Origin: an uncultured Collinsella sp.
GTDB taxonomy: Bacteria > Actinomycetota > Coriobacteriia > Coriobacteriales > Coriobacteriaceae
Direction: 5' to 3'
Assembly (NCBI GenBank): GCA_958431945.1
Contig: CAUASQ010000001.1
Span: 1 to 36,955 of the forward strand
DNA length: 36,955 nt
How positions within the stretch are numbered: the stretch's first letter is position 1; every line of letters begins with the position of its first letter. The position numbers and the translations under genes are program-made. Below the pieces are notes generated by a model that saw only the letters and a program-made list of their open reading frames with translations, was not told where the DNA came from and made no database searches. Positions 25,188-33,719 of this stretch are shown here, piece after piece.

Positions 25188-25619
25188 CTACAGCTTAATG
25201 TCAAAGTTGATCTCGGGGACGGCGGCTAGGTCGGCCAACGTCACGCCGTCGACGTACTTTTCAATCACGTCGTCCAGCCCGCGCCAGAACTTGACGGTCG
25301 AGCAAAGGTCGCTGCGGGTACAGCTATTGTCGATACCATCGCACGCCACCGGAGCCGTGCTGCCCTCGACGGCACGCAGGATGTCGCCGGCACGCACCTC
25401 GGCGGGGTCCTTGGCCATCATGTAGCCGCCGCCCTTGCCGCGCACGCTCTTAAGCAGGCCAGCCTTCATAAGCGGACGGACCAGCTGTTCCAGATACTTC
25501 TGCGAGATATGCTCGCGGTCGGCAACCTCGCGCAGGGCAATTTTGCCCTCGGCGTCACCGAGCGCCGCGATATAGATCATCAGCCGGAGGGCATAGCGGC
25601 CCTTGGAAGAAATGAGCAT
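25188..25619 (-). CDS. Rrf2 family Fe-S-type transcription regulator of the suf operon
   Basis: 143 residues from the ATG at 25619 (MLISSKGRYALRLMIYIA, the classic Rrf2 start), with GGGAGGG upstream. The winged helix includes ISQKYLEQLVRPLMKAGLL and VRGKGGGY. Cys93, Cys100 and Cys106 (CDGIDNSC, then TRSDLC) sit where IscR binds its [2Fe-2S] cluster, with spacing C-x6-C-x5-C. It diverges from sufC across a gap with two inverted repeats, so it most likely represses or tunes the suf operon by sensing cluster supply. The frame stays open 32 codons upstream but without homology. Confidence 0.88.
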   Translation of the reverse strand: MLISSKGRYALRLMIYIAALGDAEGKIALREVADREHISQKYLEQLVRPLMKAGLLKSVRGKGGGYMMAKDPAEVRAGDILRAVEGSTAPVACDGIDNSCTRSDLCSTVKFWRGLDDVIEKYVDGVTLADLAAVPEINFDIKL

Positions 25620-25639
25620 ACCTACCCTCCCATCGCATC

Positions 25640-25715
25640 TGGGACAACATAACCAGGTCTGTTTGTCCCAAATCTTAAGTAAGTGGGACAAACAAACCTT
25701 GTTATTTTGTCCCAC
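25640..25715. promoter_or_regulatory. Two inverted-repeat operators in the rrf2/suf gap
   Basis: Site 1 pairs TGGGACAA (25640-25647) with TTGTCCCA (25663-25670). Site 2 pairs GTGGGACAAA (25683-25692) with TTTGTCCCAC (25706-25715). The half-sites are the same in both and lie just upstream of the Rrf2 start. They are probable binding sites for the Rrf2 regulator; other candidates cannot be excluded. Confidence 0.7.
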
Positions 25716-25735
25716 ATCTAGAAATGTCGAGTGGA

Positions 25736-25779
25736 TTAGTCGGGTTTTCCCTTGACTAACGCCGATCCCATAGTAACTT
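25736..25779 (+). promoter_or_regulatory. Candidate suf promoter
   Basis: TTGACT (25752-25757) and TAACTT (25774-25779) are 16 bases apart, about 65 bases before the sufC start. A short inverted repeat, TTAGTC (25736-25741) and GACTAA (25754-25759), covers the -35 box and could be another operator. Confidence 0.5.
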
Positions 25780-25843
25780 TATTCCGAGAAGATTCCTAGG
25801 GTTTAGTACACCTATGAGTACACCATATACAGAGAGGGACAGC

Positions 25844-26644
25844 ATGAGCGCAAATCCGCTGCTTTCCATCGAAGGTCTGACCGCCTCCGTGGACGAAAAG
25901 ACCATCCTCCACAACGTCAACCTCAACGTCGCTGCCGGCGAGACCCACGTGCTGATGGGACCCAACGGCGCCGGCAAGTCCACCCTCGGCCACCTGGTCA
26001 TGGGCGACCCCGTTTACACGGTCAACGACGGCCGCATCGTCTTTGACGGCCAGGACATCACCGAGCTCACCACCGACAAGCGTTCGCGCGCCGGCCTGTT
26101 CCTGAGCTTCCAGGCCCCGGTCGAGATTCCGGGCGTGCCGCTGTCGAGCTTTTTGCGCGCCAGCATCGCCGGCCGCCCCGGCCTGGAGATGAAGGGCAAG
26201 GAGTTCCGCCGTCGCGTCAAGGAGCTCGCGGCCGAGCTCAACATGGATACCGCCTACCTCAACCGCGAGCTGGGCGTGGGCTTCTCGGGCGGCGAGAAGA
26301 AGAAGGTCGAGATGCTCCAGCTCCTGTTGCTGCAGCCCAAGCTCGCCATCCTCGACGAGACCGACTCGGGCTTGGACGTCGACGCGCTTTCCACCGTCAG
26401 CCACGGCATGGACGCCTACCGCAAGAGCTGCGACGGCTCCATGCTCATCATCACGCACAACACGCGCATCCTGGAGCACCTGGATGTCGACCGCGTCCAC
26501 GTTATGGTCAAGGGTCACATCGTGCGCGAGGACGACGCTTCGCTCATCCCCTGGATCGACAAGAACGGCTTTGAGACCTTCGAGCGCGAGGCCGCCGAGC
26601 AGCGCGCCCAGGCCGAGTCCGCTGCTGCCGAGCAGCAGGCGTAA
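25844..26644 (+). CDS. sufC: SufC, Fe-S cluster assembly ATPase
   Basis: 266 residues from the ATG at 25844, with GAGAGGGA upstream. Walker A GPNGAGKST (39-47), ABC signature FSGGEKKKVE (147-156) and Walker B LAILDETDSGLD (Asp171-Glu172) are all intact, with the DETDSGLD typical of SufC. It powers the SufBCD scaffold in the cytoplasm. It is the first gene of the operon and lies 12 bases before sufB. Confidence 0.97.
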   Translation: MSANPLLSIEGLTASVDEKTILHNVNLNVAAGETHVLMGPNGAGKSTLGHLVMGDPVYTVNDGRIVFDGQDITELTTDKRSRAGLFLSFQAPVEIPGVPLSSFLRASIAGRPGLEMKGKEFRRRVKELAAELNMDTAYLNRELGVGFSGGEKKKVEMLQLLLLQPKLAILDETDSGLDVDALSTVSHGMDAYRKSCDGSMLIITHNTRILEHLDVDRVHVMVKGHIVREDDASLIPWIDKNGFETFEREAAEQRAQAESAAAEQQA

Positions 26645-26656
26645 AGGGGCGACGCA

Positions 26657-28069
26657 ATGACCAAGAACCGCACCGAGGTCGCGGACATCGACCGCAGCCT
26701 CTACGACTTCACCTATGGCGAGGAGGGATTCGAGCGCCTCGACGCCGGCATCACGCCCGACATCGTGCGCGAGATCAGCGCCAAGAAGGACGAGCCGCAG
26801 TGGATGCTCGACCTGCGCCTCAAGTCCCTCGAGATTTTCAACCGCTTCCCGGATCCGACGTGGGGCCCCTCCATCGAGGGCTTGGACATGGACAACATCG
26901 TCACCTACGTCAAGCCCAACACCGACCAAAAGCACGACTGGGAGTCGGTGCCCGACGACATCAAGAACACCTTTGAGCGCCTGGGCATCCCCGAGGCCGA
27001 ACGCAGCTACCTGGCAGGCGTCGGAGCGCAGTACGACTCCGAGCTCGTCTACCACAACATGCAGGACACCGCCTCCAAGATGGGCATCGTCTACTCCGGC
27101 ATCGAGGAGGCCCTGCACGACCCGCAGTGGGAGCCGCTCATCCGCGAGAAGTTTATGACGCTCATCCCGCCCACCGACCACAAATTTGCGGCCCTGCACG
27201 GCGCCGTATGGTCGGGCGGCTCGTTTGTCTACGTGCCCAAGGGCACCAAGCTCGATTTCCCGCTGCAGAGCTACTTCCGCCTTAACGCCAAGGGCGCCGG
27301 CCAGTTTGAGCACACGCTCATCATCGTCGAGGACGATGCCGACCTGCACTTCATTGAGGGTTGCTCCGCGCCCAAGTACAACGTGGCCAACCTCCACGCC
27401 GGCGCTGTCGAGCTTTTTGTGGGCAAGCGTGCGCACCTGCGCTACTCGACCATCGAGAACTGGTCCAAGAACATGTACAACCTCAACACCAAGCGTGCGC
27501 GCGTGGACGAGGACGGCGACATCGAGTGGATCAGCGGCTCCTTCGGCAGCCACGTGGGCTATCTCTATCCCATGAGCGTGCTCAACGGCCGTCGCGCCCG
27601 CTCGAGCTTTACCGGCATCACCTTTGCCGGCGCCGGGCAGAACCTCGACACCGGCTGCAAGGTCGTGCTCAACGCGCCCGAGACCTCGGCAACCGTCGAG
27701 ACCAAGGGCATCTCCAAGAGCGGCGGCATCCAGACGTTCCGCAGCTCCATCGTGGCCACGCCTAAGGCCGAGGGCTCCAAGGCAACCGTGAGCTGCCAGT
27801 CGCTCATGCTCGACGACCAGAGCCGCTCCGACACTATTCCGGCCATGGACATCCGCGCCAAGAATGTCGACATCGGCCACGAGGCCACCATCGGCCGCAT
27901 CGGCGACGACAAGGTGTTCTACCTGATGAGCCGCGGTATCTCGGAGGAAGAGGCCCGCACCATGATCGTCAACGGCTTTGCCAACCCGGTCTCCAAGGAG
28001 CTGCCGCTGGAGTACGCCGTCGAGATGAACAACCTGATCAAGCTCGAGATGGAAGGAGCGATCGGATAA
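26657..28069 (+). CDS. sufB: SufB, Fe-S cluster scaffold subunit
   Basis: 470 residues, usual family length. YDFTYGEEGFERLDAG, GGSFVYVPKGTKLDFPLQSYF and EGCSAPKYN are characteristic of SufB, and LMSRGISEEEARTMIVNGF ends it. The beta-helix core assembles the nascent cluster with SufD and SufC. GGGGCGA precedes the ATG. Its stop codon overlaps the sufD start (TAATG). Confidence 0.97.
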   Translation: MTKNRTEVADIDRSLYDFTYGEEGFERLDAGITPDIVREISAKKDEPQWMLDLRLKSLEIFNRFPDPTWGPSIEGLDMDNIVTYVKPNTDQKHDWESVPDDIKNTFERLGIPEAERSYLAGVGAQYDSELVYHNMQDTASKMGIVYSGIEEALHDPQWEPLIREKFMTLIPPTDHKFAALHGAVWSGGSFVYVPKGTKLDFPLQSYFRLNAKGAGQFEHTLIIVEDDADLHFIEGCSAPKYNVANLHAGAVELFVGKRAHLRYSTIENWSKNMYNLNTKRARVDEDGDIEWISGSFGSHVGYLYPMSVLNGRRARSSFTGITFAGAGQNLDTGCKVVLNAPETSATVETKGISKSGGIQTFRSSIVATPKAEGSKATVSCQSLMLDDQSRSDTIPAMDIRAKNVDIGHEATIGRIGDDKVFYLMSRGISEEEARTMIVNGFANPVSKELPLEYAVEMNNLIKLEMEGAIG

Positions 28070-29340
28070 TGAAACAGACCACCAACACCGCTGCTACCAC
28101 CCTTGAGCAGGTCAATGCGATGCCGGCTGCCACTTGGGGTTGGCTCAAGATGAACCAGACCAAGCTTGAGCTTTCCGACGAGCTCGCCGCCGCTCCCGCC
28201 GAGGCCGTTGAGGTCGAGGGCCTGGACGAGCAGTTTGCCGGCTCGGCCGACGCCTTCGACGCCGCCATGGAAGCCATGGCCGAGCGCTTCCCCGAGCGCC
28301 GTGTCTCCGCCCACGGCGACGCCGCCGACCGCGCCCGCATCACGCCCGAAACCGAGCTCGACGTGCCCGCCACCTCCATCTACCAGGCCGGCGCCATCAA
28401 GCTCGAGGAGGAGCTCTCCCCCGCTGAAGCCTTCGAGACTGGCATGGGCGAGGCTGCCTACACCTATCTGACCGAGCACGCCGCCAAGCGCATCGTCATC
28501 GATGTGCCCGCATACCAGCACGCCACGGTTACCGTGCGCGTGAGCGGTGTCGATGCCGCCGCGGCCATCGCCGCCATCGACGTCGTCGTCCGTCCCCAGT
28601 CGACGCTCGACCTGCAGATCGCCCTGGACTCCCCCGTTGCCGGCGAGGGAGTCGTGGGATCCGTGCTGCGCGTGTGCGCCCACGAGTACGCCACCGTCAA
28701 CGTGGCCTGCACGCAGACGCTCGACGATTGCTGGATCGCACTCGACGACACCGGCCTGTTCCTGGACGAGGGCGCGCGCGTCAACGTGCAACACACCGTC
28801 CTGGGTGCCGGCGCCAGCGCCACCGGCCTTGCCGGCGACCTGCTGGGCGATACCGCCAAGGTCACCATCGATACTGACTACCTGGGCGCCCGCGAGCAGG
28901 TGCGCGACTTTAACTACGAGCTGCGCCACCGCGGTCGCAAGACCGAGTGCGAGATCGACGCCAACGGCGTACTGACCGGCACGTCCAAGAAGGTCTACCG
29001 CGGCACCATCGACCTCGTGCACGGCTGCAAGGGTGCCGTCGGCACCGAGCGCGAAACCGTGCTGTTGGCCAACAAGGGCGTCGACAACAAGACCGTCCCC
29101 GTCATTCTCTGCGACGAGGACGACGTTGCCGGCAACCACGGCGCCACCATCGGTCACGTCCGCGACGAGCAACTGTTCTACCTCGCCTGCCGAGGCCTTG
29201 ACCAAAACGCCGCCGAGGACCTGTTCATCCGCGCCAAGTTGGAGGACGCCGCGCTTTCCGCCACCGACGAGCGCACCCGCGCCGCCGTCGTCCGCCTGGG
29301 CAACAACCTGATCGACAACTTTGAAGAGGAGCTCGCATGA
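28069..29340 (+). CDS. sufD: SufD, Fe-S cluster scaffold subunit
   Basis: 423 residues. An N-terminal helical part (AATWGWLKMNQTKLEL) is followed by the beta-helix core and a SufB/D-type end: GNHGATIGHVRDEQLFYLACRGL and AEDLFIRAKLEDA. It pairs with SufB. The start shares a base with the sufB stop and its stop overlaps sufS by four bases (ATGA), indicating tight translational coupling. Codon use is strongly GC-biased like the rest of the operon. Confidence 0.95.
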   Translation: MKQTTNTAATTLEQVNAMPAATWGWLKMNQTKLELSDELAAAPAEAVEVEGLDEQFAGSADAFDAAMEAMAERFPERRVSAHGDAADRARITPETELDVPATSIYQAGAIKLEEELSPAEAFETGMGEAAYTYLTEHAAKRIVIDVPAYQHATVTVRVSGVDAAAAIAAIDVVVRPQSTLDLQIALDSPVAGEGVVGSVLRVCAHEYATVNVACTQTLDDCWIALDDTGLFLDEGARVNVQHTVLGAGASATGLAGDLLGDTAKVTIDTDYLGAREQVRDFNYELRHRGRKTECEIDANGVLTGTSKKVYRGTIDLVHGCKGAVGTERETVLLANKGVDNKTVPVILCDEDDVAGNHGATIGHVRDEQLFYLACRGLDQNAAEDLFIRAKLEDAALSATDERTRAAVVRLGNNLIDNFEEELA

Positions 29341-30662
29341 TCGACACCGAGCACGTTAAATGCGATACCTGCACTGCCCCCGAGCCCATGGAGCTCGACG
29401 CCAGCGACGAGGCTTCGCGCGGCTGGCCCACCGTAGACATCGAGACCAACCCCTACAAGGCGCAATTCCCGCTTTTCCAGCAGCACCCCGAGATCGCCTT
29501 CCTCGATAGCGCCGCCACCGCGCAGCGCCCTGCCTGTGTGCTCGACGCCGAGCGCGACTTCTATCAGTGCATGAACGCCAACCCCCTGCGTGGCCTGTAC
29601 TCGCTGTCCGTCGAGGCAACCGACGCCATCGCGAAGGTCCGCCAGCAGATCGCCGACCTCATCGGCGCCTCACAGGCCAACGAGGTCGTCTTCACCCGCA
29701 ACACGAGCGAGTCGCTCAACCTGGTCGCCAAGAGCTTTGCGCCCACAGTGCTCAAACCGGGCGACGAGGTCGTCATCACCATCATGGAGCACCACTCCAA
29801 CCTAATCCCGTGGCAGCAGGTCTGCCGCGAAACCGGCGCCAAGCTCGTCTACCTCTACCCCACTAAGACCGGCCAGCTCACCACCGAGGAGGTTCTTGCC
29901 AAGGTTGGTCCCAAGACCAAGATTCTGGCCGTGGGTCAGGTTTCTAACGTGCTGGGCGTCGAGAACCCGGTCAAGAACCTCGGCAAGCTCGTGCACAAGT
30001 ACGGCGGCTATCTGGTCGTCGACGGCGCGCAGTCGCTGCCGCACATGCCGGTCAACGTGGCCGACCTGGGCGCCGACTTCTTTGCCTTTAGCGCGCACAA
30101 GGCCATGGGCCCCATGGGCATCGGCGTGCTGTGGGGCAAGATGGACCTGCTCAACGCCATGCCGCCCATGCTTACCGGCGGTGAGATGATCGACTCGGTC
30201 ACCGAGCAGGATGCCGTCTGGGCGCCCGTCCCCGAGAAGTTCGAGGCCGGCACGCAGGACGCCGCCGGCATCTTCGCCACGGGTGCGGCACTCGACTACC
30301 TGGTCAACACGGTGGGTTACGAGAACATCCAGGCACGCGAGCAGGCACTCGTCCACTACCTGATGGGCGAGCTCATGCAGCTCGACTTTGTCCAGATCAT
30401 CGGCTCCATCTATTGGGACAACCACCACGGCGTTGTAAGCTTTAACGTCAAGGGCATCCACCCGCACGACGTCGCGAGCATCATGGACATGGACGGCGTC
30501 TGCATCCGCGCCGGCCACCACTGCGCGCAGCCGCTGCTCACCTGGCTGGGCGTCGAGAACCTCGCCTGCTGCCGCGCCAGCGTGGCCTTCTACAACGACA
30601 AGGCCGATATCGACAAGTTCATCGCCGGTCTGCATCACGTTTGGAGCACGTTCAATGGGTAA
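29337..30662 (+). CDS. sufS: SufS, cysteine desulfurase
   Basis: 441 residues. It removes sulfur from cysteine and passes it to SufU. IAFLDSAATAQRP opens the PLP fold, EHHSNLIPWQ binds the cofactor, FSAHKAMGPMGIG carries the PLP lysine (Lys255) and RAGHHCAQPLL the catalytic Cys396. An N-terminal extension of about 35 residues with a CDTC motif (Cys9, Cys12) precedes the domain. The standard enzyme lacks this extension, and it could bind metal or a partner. Overlaps sufD by 4 and sufU by 8 bases. Confidence 0.96.
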   Translation: MIDTEHVKCDTCTAPEPMELDASDEASRGWPTVDIETNPYKAQFPLFQQHPEIAFLDSAATAQRPACVLDAERDFYQCMNANPLRGLYSLSVEATDAIAKVRQQIADLIGASQANEVVFTRNTSESLNLVAKSFAPTVLKPGDEVVITIMEHHSNLIPWQQVCRETGAKLVYLYPTKTGQLTTEEVLAKVGPKTKILAVGQVSNVLGVENPVKNLGKLVHKYGGYLVVDGAQSLPHMPVNVADLGADFFAFSAHKAMGPMGIGVLWGKMDLLNAMPPMLTGGEMIDSVTEQDAVWAPVPEKFEAGTQDAAGIFATGAALDYLVNTVGYENIQAREQALVHYLMGELMQLDFVQIIGSIYWDNHHGVVSFNVKGIHPHDVASIMDMDGVCIRAGHHCAQPLLTWLGVENLACCRASVAFYNDKADIDKFIAGLHHVWSTFNG

Positions 30663-31089
30663 TCTGTACACCTCCACCACGTTTATGGAGCACAACTCAC
30701 ACCCCGACTACAAGTACGAGATGGATGCCCCCACGCACGAGCACGACGGCATCAACCCCAGCTGCGGCGACGAGCTCACCTTGCAGCTACGTGTCGAGAA
30801 CAACGTGATCGAGGAGGCCTCGTTTACCGGCCACGGCTGCGCCATCAGCCAGGCCAGCGCCGACATCATGGCCGACCTCATCACCGGCGAGACGGTCGAG
30901 GAAGCACGTCGCTTGGCAGGGCTCTTCCTCGCCATGATCCGCGGCGAGCAGCTCTCCGAGGAGGACCTGGAAGATCTGGACGAGGCCGCTCAGCTCCAGG
31001 ACATCTCGCACATGCCCGCCCGCGTTAAATGCGCCGAGTTAGCCTGGCGCACCCTCGACGGCATGCTCGAGGGGCAAACAAACCAGTAG
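30655..31089 (+). CDS. sufU: SufU, zinc-dependent sulfur acceptor
   Basis: 144 residues. NPSCGDELTLQL (Cys37, Asp39), GHGCAISQASADIM (Cys62) and VKCAELAW (Cys126) are the zinc-binding set of SufU. The protein accepts persulfide sulfur from SufS and delivers it to the scaffold, replacing SufE. Last gene of the operon, followed 32 bases later by a strong terminator. Confidence 0.95.
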   Translation: MGNLYTSTTFMEHNSHPDYKYEMDAPTHEHDGINPSCGDELTLQLRVENNVIEEASFTGHGCAISQASADIMADLITGETVEEARRLAGLFLAMIRGEQLSEEDLEDLDEAAQLQDISHMPARVKCAELAWRTLDGMLEGQTNQ

Positions 31090-31121
31090 TTTATGCCCCG
31101 AATCCAAGGTTTTTGATTGCC

Positions 31122-31151
31122 GAGCCGCCCGATACGGGCGGCTCTGTTTTT
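31122..31151 (+). terminator. Terminator of the suf operon
   Basis: GAGCCGCCCG-ATA-CGGGCGGCTC, a perfect 10-bp stem, then TGTTTTT. Confidence 0.92.
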
Positions 31152-31750
31152 ACCTAATGAGCGCGAACGCACAAAGTCCGCGCGTCCGGCGCCCCGTCTG
31201 ACATTTGCCACACAGCCAGACGCGAGCACGGGCGTTTTCCACAGCACCAAAGGCCTGCGGCAGGGCCCCGGGCCCGCCAAGCAATGCGCCAAGCCCCGTT
31301 CTGCGAAGCTCCGACTCGCTTCGCGCCTGCAGCAGACGGGTCCCATAGGGAGCGGCGTGCATTTTTGCGAGTATTCAGCACGCCAAGCTGTGTGTATACG
31401 CATCGAAAGCGTTAATCAACGTCTTTAGGCGCATATATATTGTGTTTTAGAACAAGCATCGCGGTCTGACGGGACGCAGGCACGTGCTTCGGGGGCGCAA
31501 CGGCGGGAATCAATAGCTTCGGGACCCGTATGTTGCAAGATTGCGGCGGTGCCGACAGCAACACGATGCTGAAAACTCCGTTTTTTGCACGGCGCAGACG
31601 GGGGTAGGCATGGGCAAACCCGGACCGAGCCGTTATTTTATGCAAGATGGCGATTTTTCTATGCATATTAAGAAGTGCAGTTACCGTACCAAGCTTTTAG
31701 AACAATGGTTGTGGCATATGGGCGACCCCAGCTGCGGTGCACAGGCAGTC
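31152..31750. other. Gene-free stretch between suf and the transposase gene
   Basis: About 600 bases with no supported gene on either strand. The open frames present lack binding sites and homology. It contains a near-repeated motif, TGTTGCAAGATTGCGG near 31531 and TATGCAAGATGGCGA near 31639, and a poly-T after a short stem near 31570. I see no clear REP palindrome, although the neighbouring RAYT-like gene would make such repeats expected. Confidence 0.5.
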
Positions 31751-32563
31751 CTACGCCACGTTTCGGCCAGTCTGCACCGCCGTTCGTGCACAGGCACGCA
31801 CGATACGAGAAACGGTACTTTTGCCAATCCCCGTATATCGCTCAATCTGACGCACCGTAAAACCGGCATCGTGCAATCCAAGAATGACGATATTGCGCTG
31901 CGCCGACGGCGCGGCTTTAACCCCGTGGAGCGGAACCCCGAGGCTCTTCGCCATCTTGTCGGCAAAGGCGTGGCGTTCCCATTCCGTCTCTTTCATATCG
32001 CACAGCGCTGGCTCACTGCCGTCGGGCGCCGAAAGCGAATAGGCAATAAAGCCCTCGGCAGAACCAAAAAGCTCAAGCACGCAAGAAGGATCAGAAAATC
32101 CCCTCGCGACATCGGCCGCGTCACCGTCGTAAGCGCACAAATGCTCCGCAAAGCTACTCCAGGGATAACGCTCTATTAGGCTAACGCCCGCCTCCTGCGG
32201 ATCGGCGTGTACGGAGCGAATAGCCTCCATCACCTGCCAGTCGGTATCGAGCGAGCGCCGGTCAAAACGGTTCTGGAACAGATGCCCTGTGCGCCCCGTG
32301 CGTTTATTGAACCGCCGCGCGTACGTCAAAAGCAACCGGTGCATCGCCGCGCTCATCCTGTCCTCGTAATCTGTAAGCACCAAATGCACGTGATTGCCCA
32401 TAAGGCACCAGGCGATAACCGTCACACCCTCCTCGCAGCAGCACTCGCGCATCAGCTCCAAAAACTCCCACCGGTCTTCATCGCCCTCAAAGATGAGCTG
32501 TTTGCCCACACCGCGAGCACAGACATGGTAAAAGCCGGTAACCGTTCTCCAAACGCGCTGCAT
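31751..32563 (-). CDS. RAYT/IS200-like HUH transposase-family protein with a substituted tyrosine
   Basis: 270 residues from the ATG at 32563, with AAGGGAG upstream; the longer frame to 32776 has no support. It shows the REP-associated tyrosine transposase plan: FYHVCARGVGKQLIF, WCLMGNHVHLVL (HUH His58 and His60), RRFNKRTGRTGHLFQNRF, then IRSVHADPQEAG. Family members have YIHxNP at that last place, and the Tyr makes the DNA link; here it is Ser117. The C-terminus adds a helix-turn-helix (GFTVRQIERYTGIGKSTVSR). It is a single-copy gene with no obvious flanking ends, so it may be a domesticated, DNA-binding protein. Confidence 0.8.
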   Translation of the reverse strand: MQRVWRTVTGFYHVCARGVGKQLIFEGDEDRWEFLELMRECCCEEGVTVIAWCLMGNHVHLVLTDYEDRMSAAMHRLLLTYARRFNKRTGRTGHLFQNRFDRRSLDTDWQVMEAIRSVHADPQEAGVSLIERYPWSSFAEHLCAYDGDAADVARGFSDPSCVLELFGSAEGFIAYSLSAPDGSEPALCDMKETEWERHAFADKMAKSLGVPLHGVKAAPSAQRNIVILGLHDAGFTVRQIERYTGIGKSTVSRIVRACARTAVQTGRNVA

Positions 32564-32966
32564 GGCGCTCCCTTCGCCGGGATCTGCTTGCCATCCAATA
32601 CAGCACGATTGAAGCGTGCCATCAAAACATTCACGCAAAACAATGCACTCGCGCGGCCAAAGGCAGCAAACAGGCGGCGAACGGCACCGTTGCAACAGGT
32701 CAACCCCTGCAACGCTTACAAGAGCCGACCAAAAGCCAGCCAAAGACGGACCCCCTCTACGGAGGTTCGCGACCACAGAACATAGAGTTAAACCGTTTCA
32801 ATTAAAACTTCCGGACTTCTCGCTACGAAAACTGAGCCGTTCGCCGAATATTCCGTGCATTTCGCGGTATTATAGGGGCTGCATGTCATGTCCCTTTCGA
32901 AGGGTCGCCCGGCAATCGCCAGCCACGACCCCCAGACGGGACGCCAACACGATAGAGAGGAGAGGC
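32564..32966 (+). promoter_or_regulatory. Intergenic region with the promoter of the Fe-S scaffold/GGGtGRT pair
   Basis: About 400 bases without a gene, between divergent neighbours. TATTAT at 32868-32873 is a candidate -10 box about 95 bases before the next start; no convincing -35 box is seen. The leader is long enough to hold a regulatory RNA, but I see no strong hairpin. Confidence 0.35.
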
Positions 32967-33701
32967 ATGCAGTACTCACAGGAAGTGGAGAACATGTGCC
33001 CCGTTGCCAAGGGTGCATACCACGGCCCCGCACCCATCCCCGAGGAGGGCAAGTGGGTCCAGGCTAAGGAGATTTCCGACATCTCCGGTCTTACGCACGG
33101 TGTGGGTTGGTGCGCACCTCAGCAGGGCGCCTGCAAGCTCACGCTGAACGTCAAGGACGGCATCATCGAGGAGGCCCTCGTTGAGACCATCGGCTGCTCG
33201 GGCATGACCCACTCTGCCGCCATGGCTTCCGAGATCCTTCCCGGCAAGACCATCCTCGAGGCCCTCAACACCGACCTCGTCTGCGACGCCATCAACGTTG
33301 CTATGCGCGAGATCTTCCTGCAGATCGTTTACGGCCGCAGCCAGACCGCGTTCTCCGAGGGCGGCCTGCCCGTGGGCGCCTCCCTCGACGACCTCGGCAA
33401 GGGCCTTCGCTCTCAGGTCGGCACCATGTTCGGTACCAAGGCCAAGGGCGCTCGTTACCTCGAGCTCGCTCAGGGCTACGTCACCCGCATGGCTCTCAAC
33501 GACAAGAACGAGATCATCGCATTCGAGTTCCTGAACCTCGGCAAGTTCACCGACGCCGTCAAGGCCGGCAAGACCCCCGAGGAGGCCATCGCTGGCGCTA
33601 TGGGCCACTATGGTCAGTGGGAGAACGCTGCCAAGTACATCGACCCGCGCACCGACGAGGAGACTCACTCCGTCGCCAGCGTGTTCCCGGTTCACGAGTA
33701 G
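32967..33701 (+). CDS. Iron-sulfur cluster assembly scaffold-like protein
   Basis: 244 residues from the ATG at 32967, with GAGAGGAG upstream. Contains NMCPVAKGAYHGP, VGWCAPQQGACKL and ETIGCSGMTHSAAMASEI. The latter is like the GCS/T scaffold loop of NifU/SufU-type proteins, and the conserved Cys residues could hold a cluster. In anaerobes this family is annotated as a Fe-S assembly scaffold and is regularly followed by a GGGtGRT protein, as here (18-base gap). Exact role is unknown. Its strong binding site and codon bias suggest high expression. Confidence 0.85.
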   Translation: MQYSQEVENMCPVAKGAYHGPAPIPEEGKWVQAKEISDISGLTHGVGWCAPQQGACKLTLNVKDGIIEEALVETIGCSGMTHSAAMASEILPGKTILEALNTDLVCDAINVAMREIFLQIVYGRSQTAFSEGGLPVGASLDDLGKGLRSQVGTMFGTKAKGARYLELAQGYVTRMALNDKNEIIAFEFLNLGKFTDAVKAGKTPEEAIAGAMGHYGQWENAAKYIDPRTDEETHSVASVFPVHE

Positions 33702-33719
33702 AAAGGGAGGGAAATAACT

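Noticed and set aside
25796..29205. Minus-strand frames of 694 and 428 codons across the suf operon
   Set aside because: Antisense shadows of sufC, sufB and sufD, whose motifs are all intact on the plus strand.
31541..32179. Plus-strand frame of 212 codons overlapping the RAYT-like gene
   Set aside because: Mostly antisense to the RAYT gene and without any start signal.
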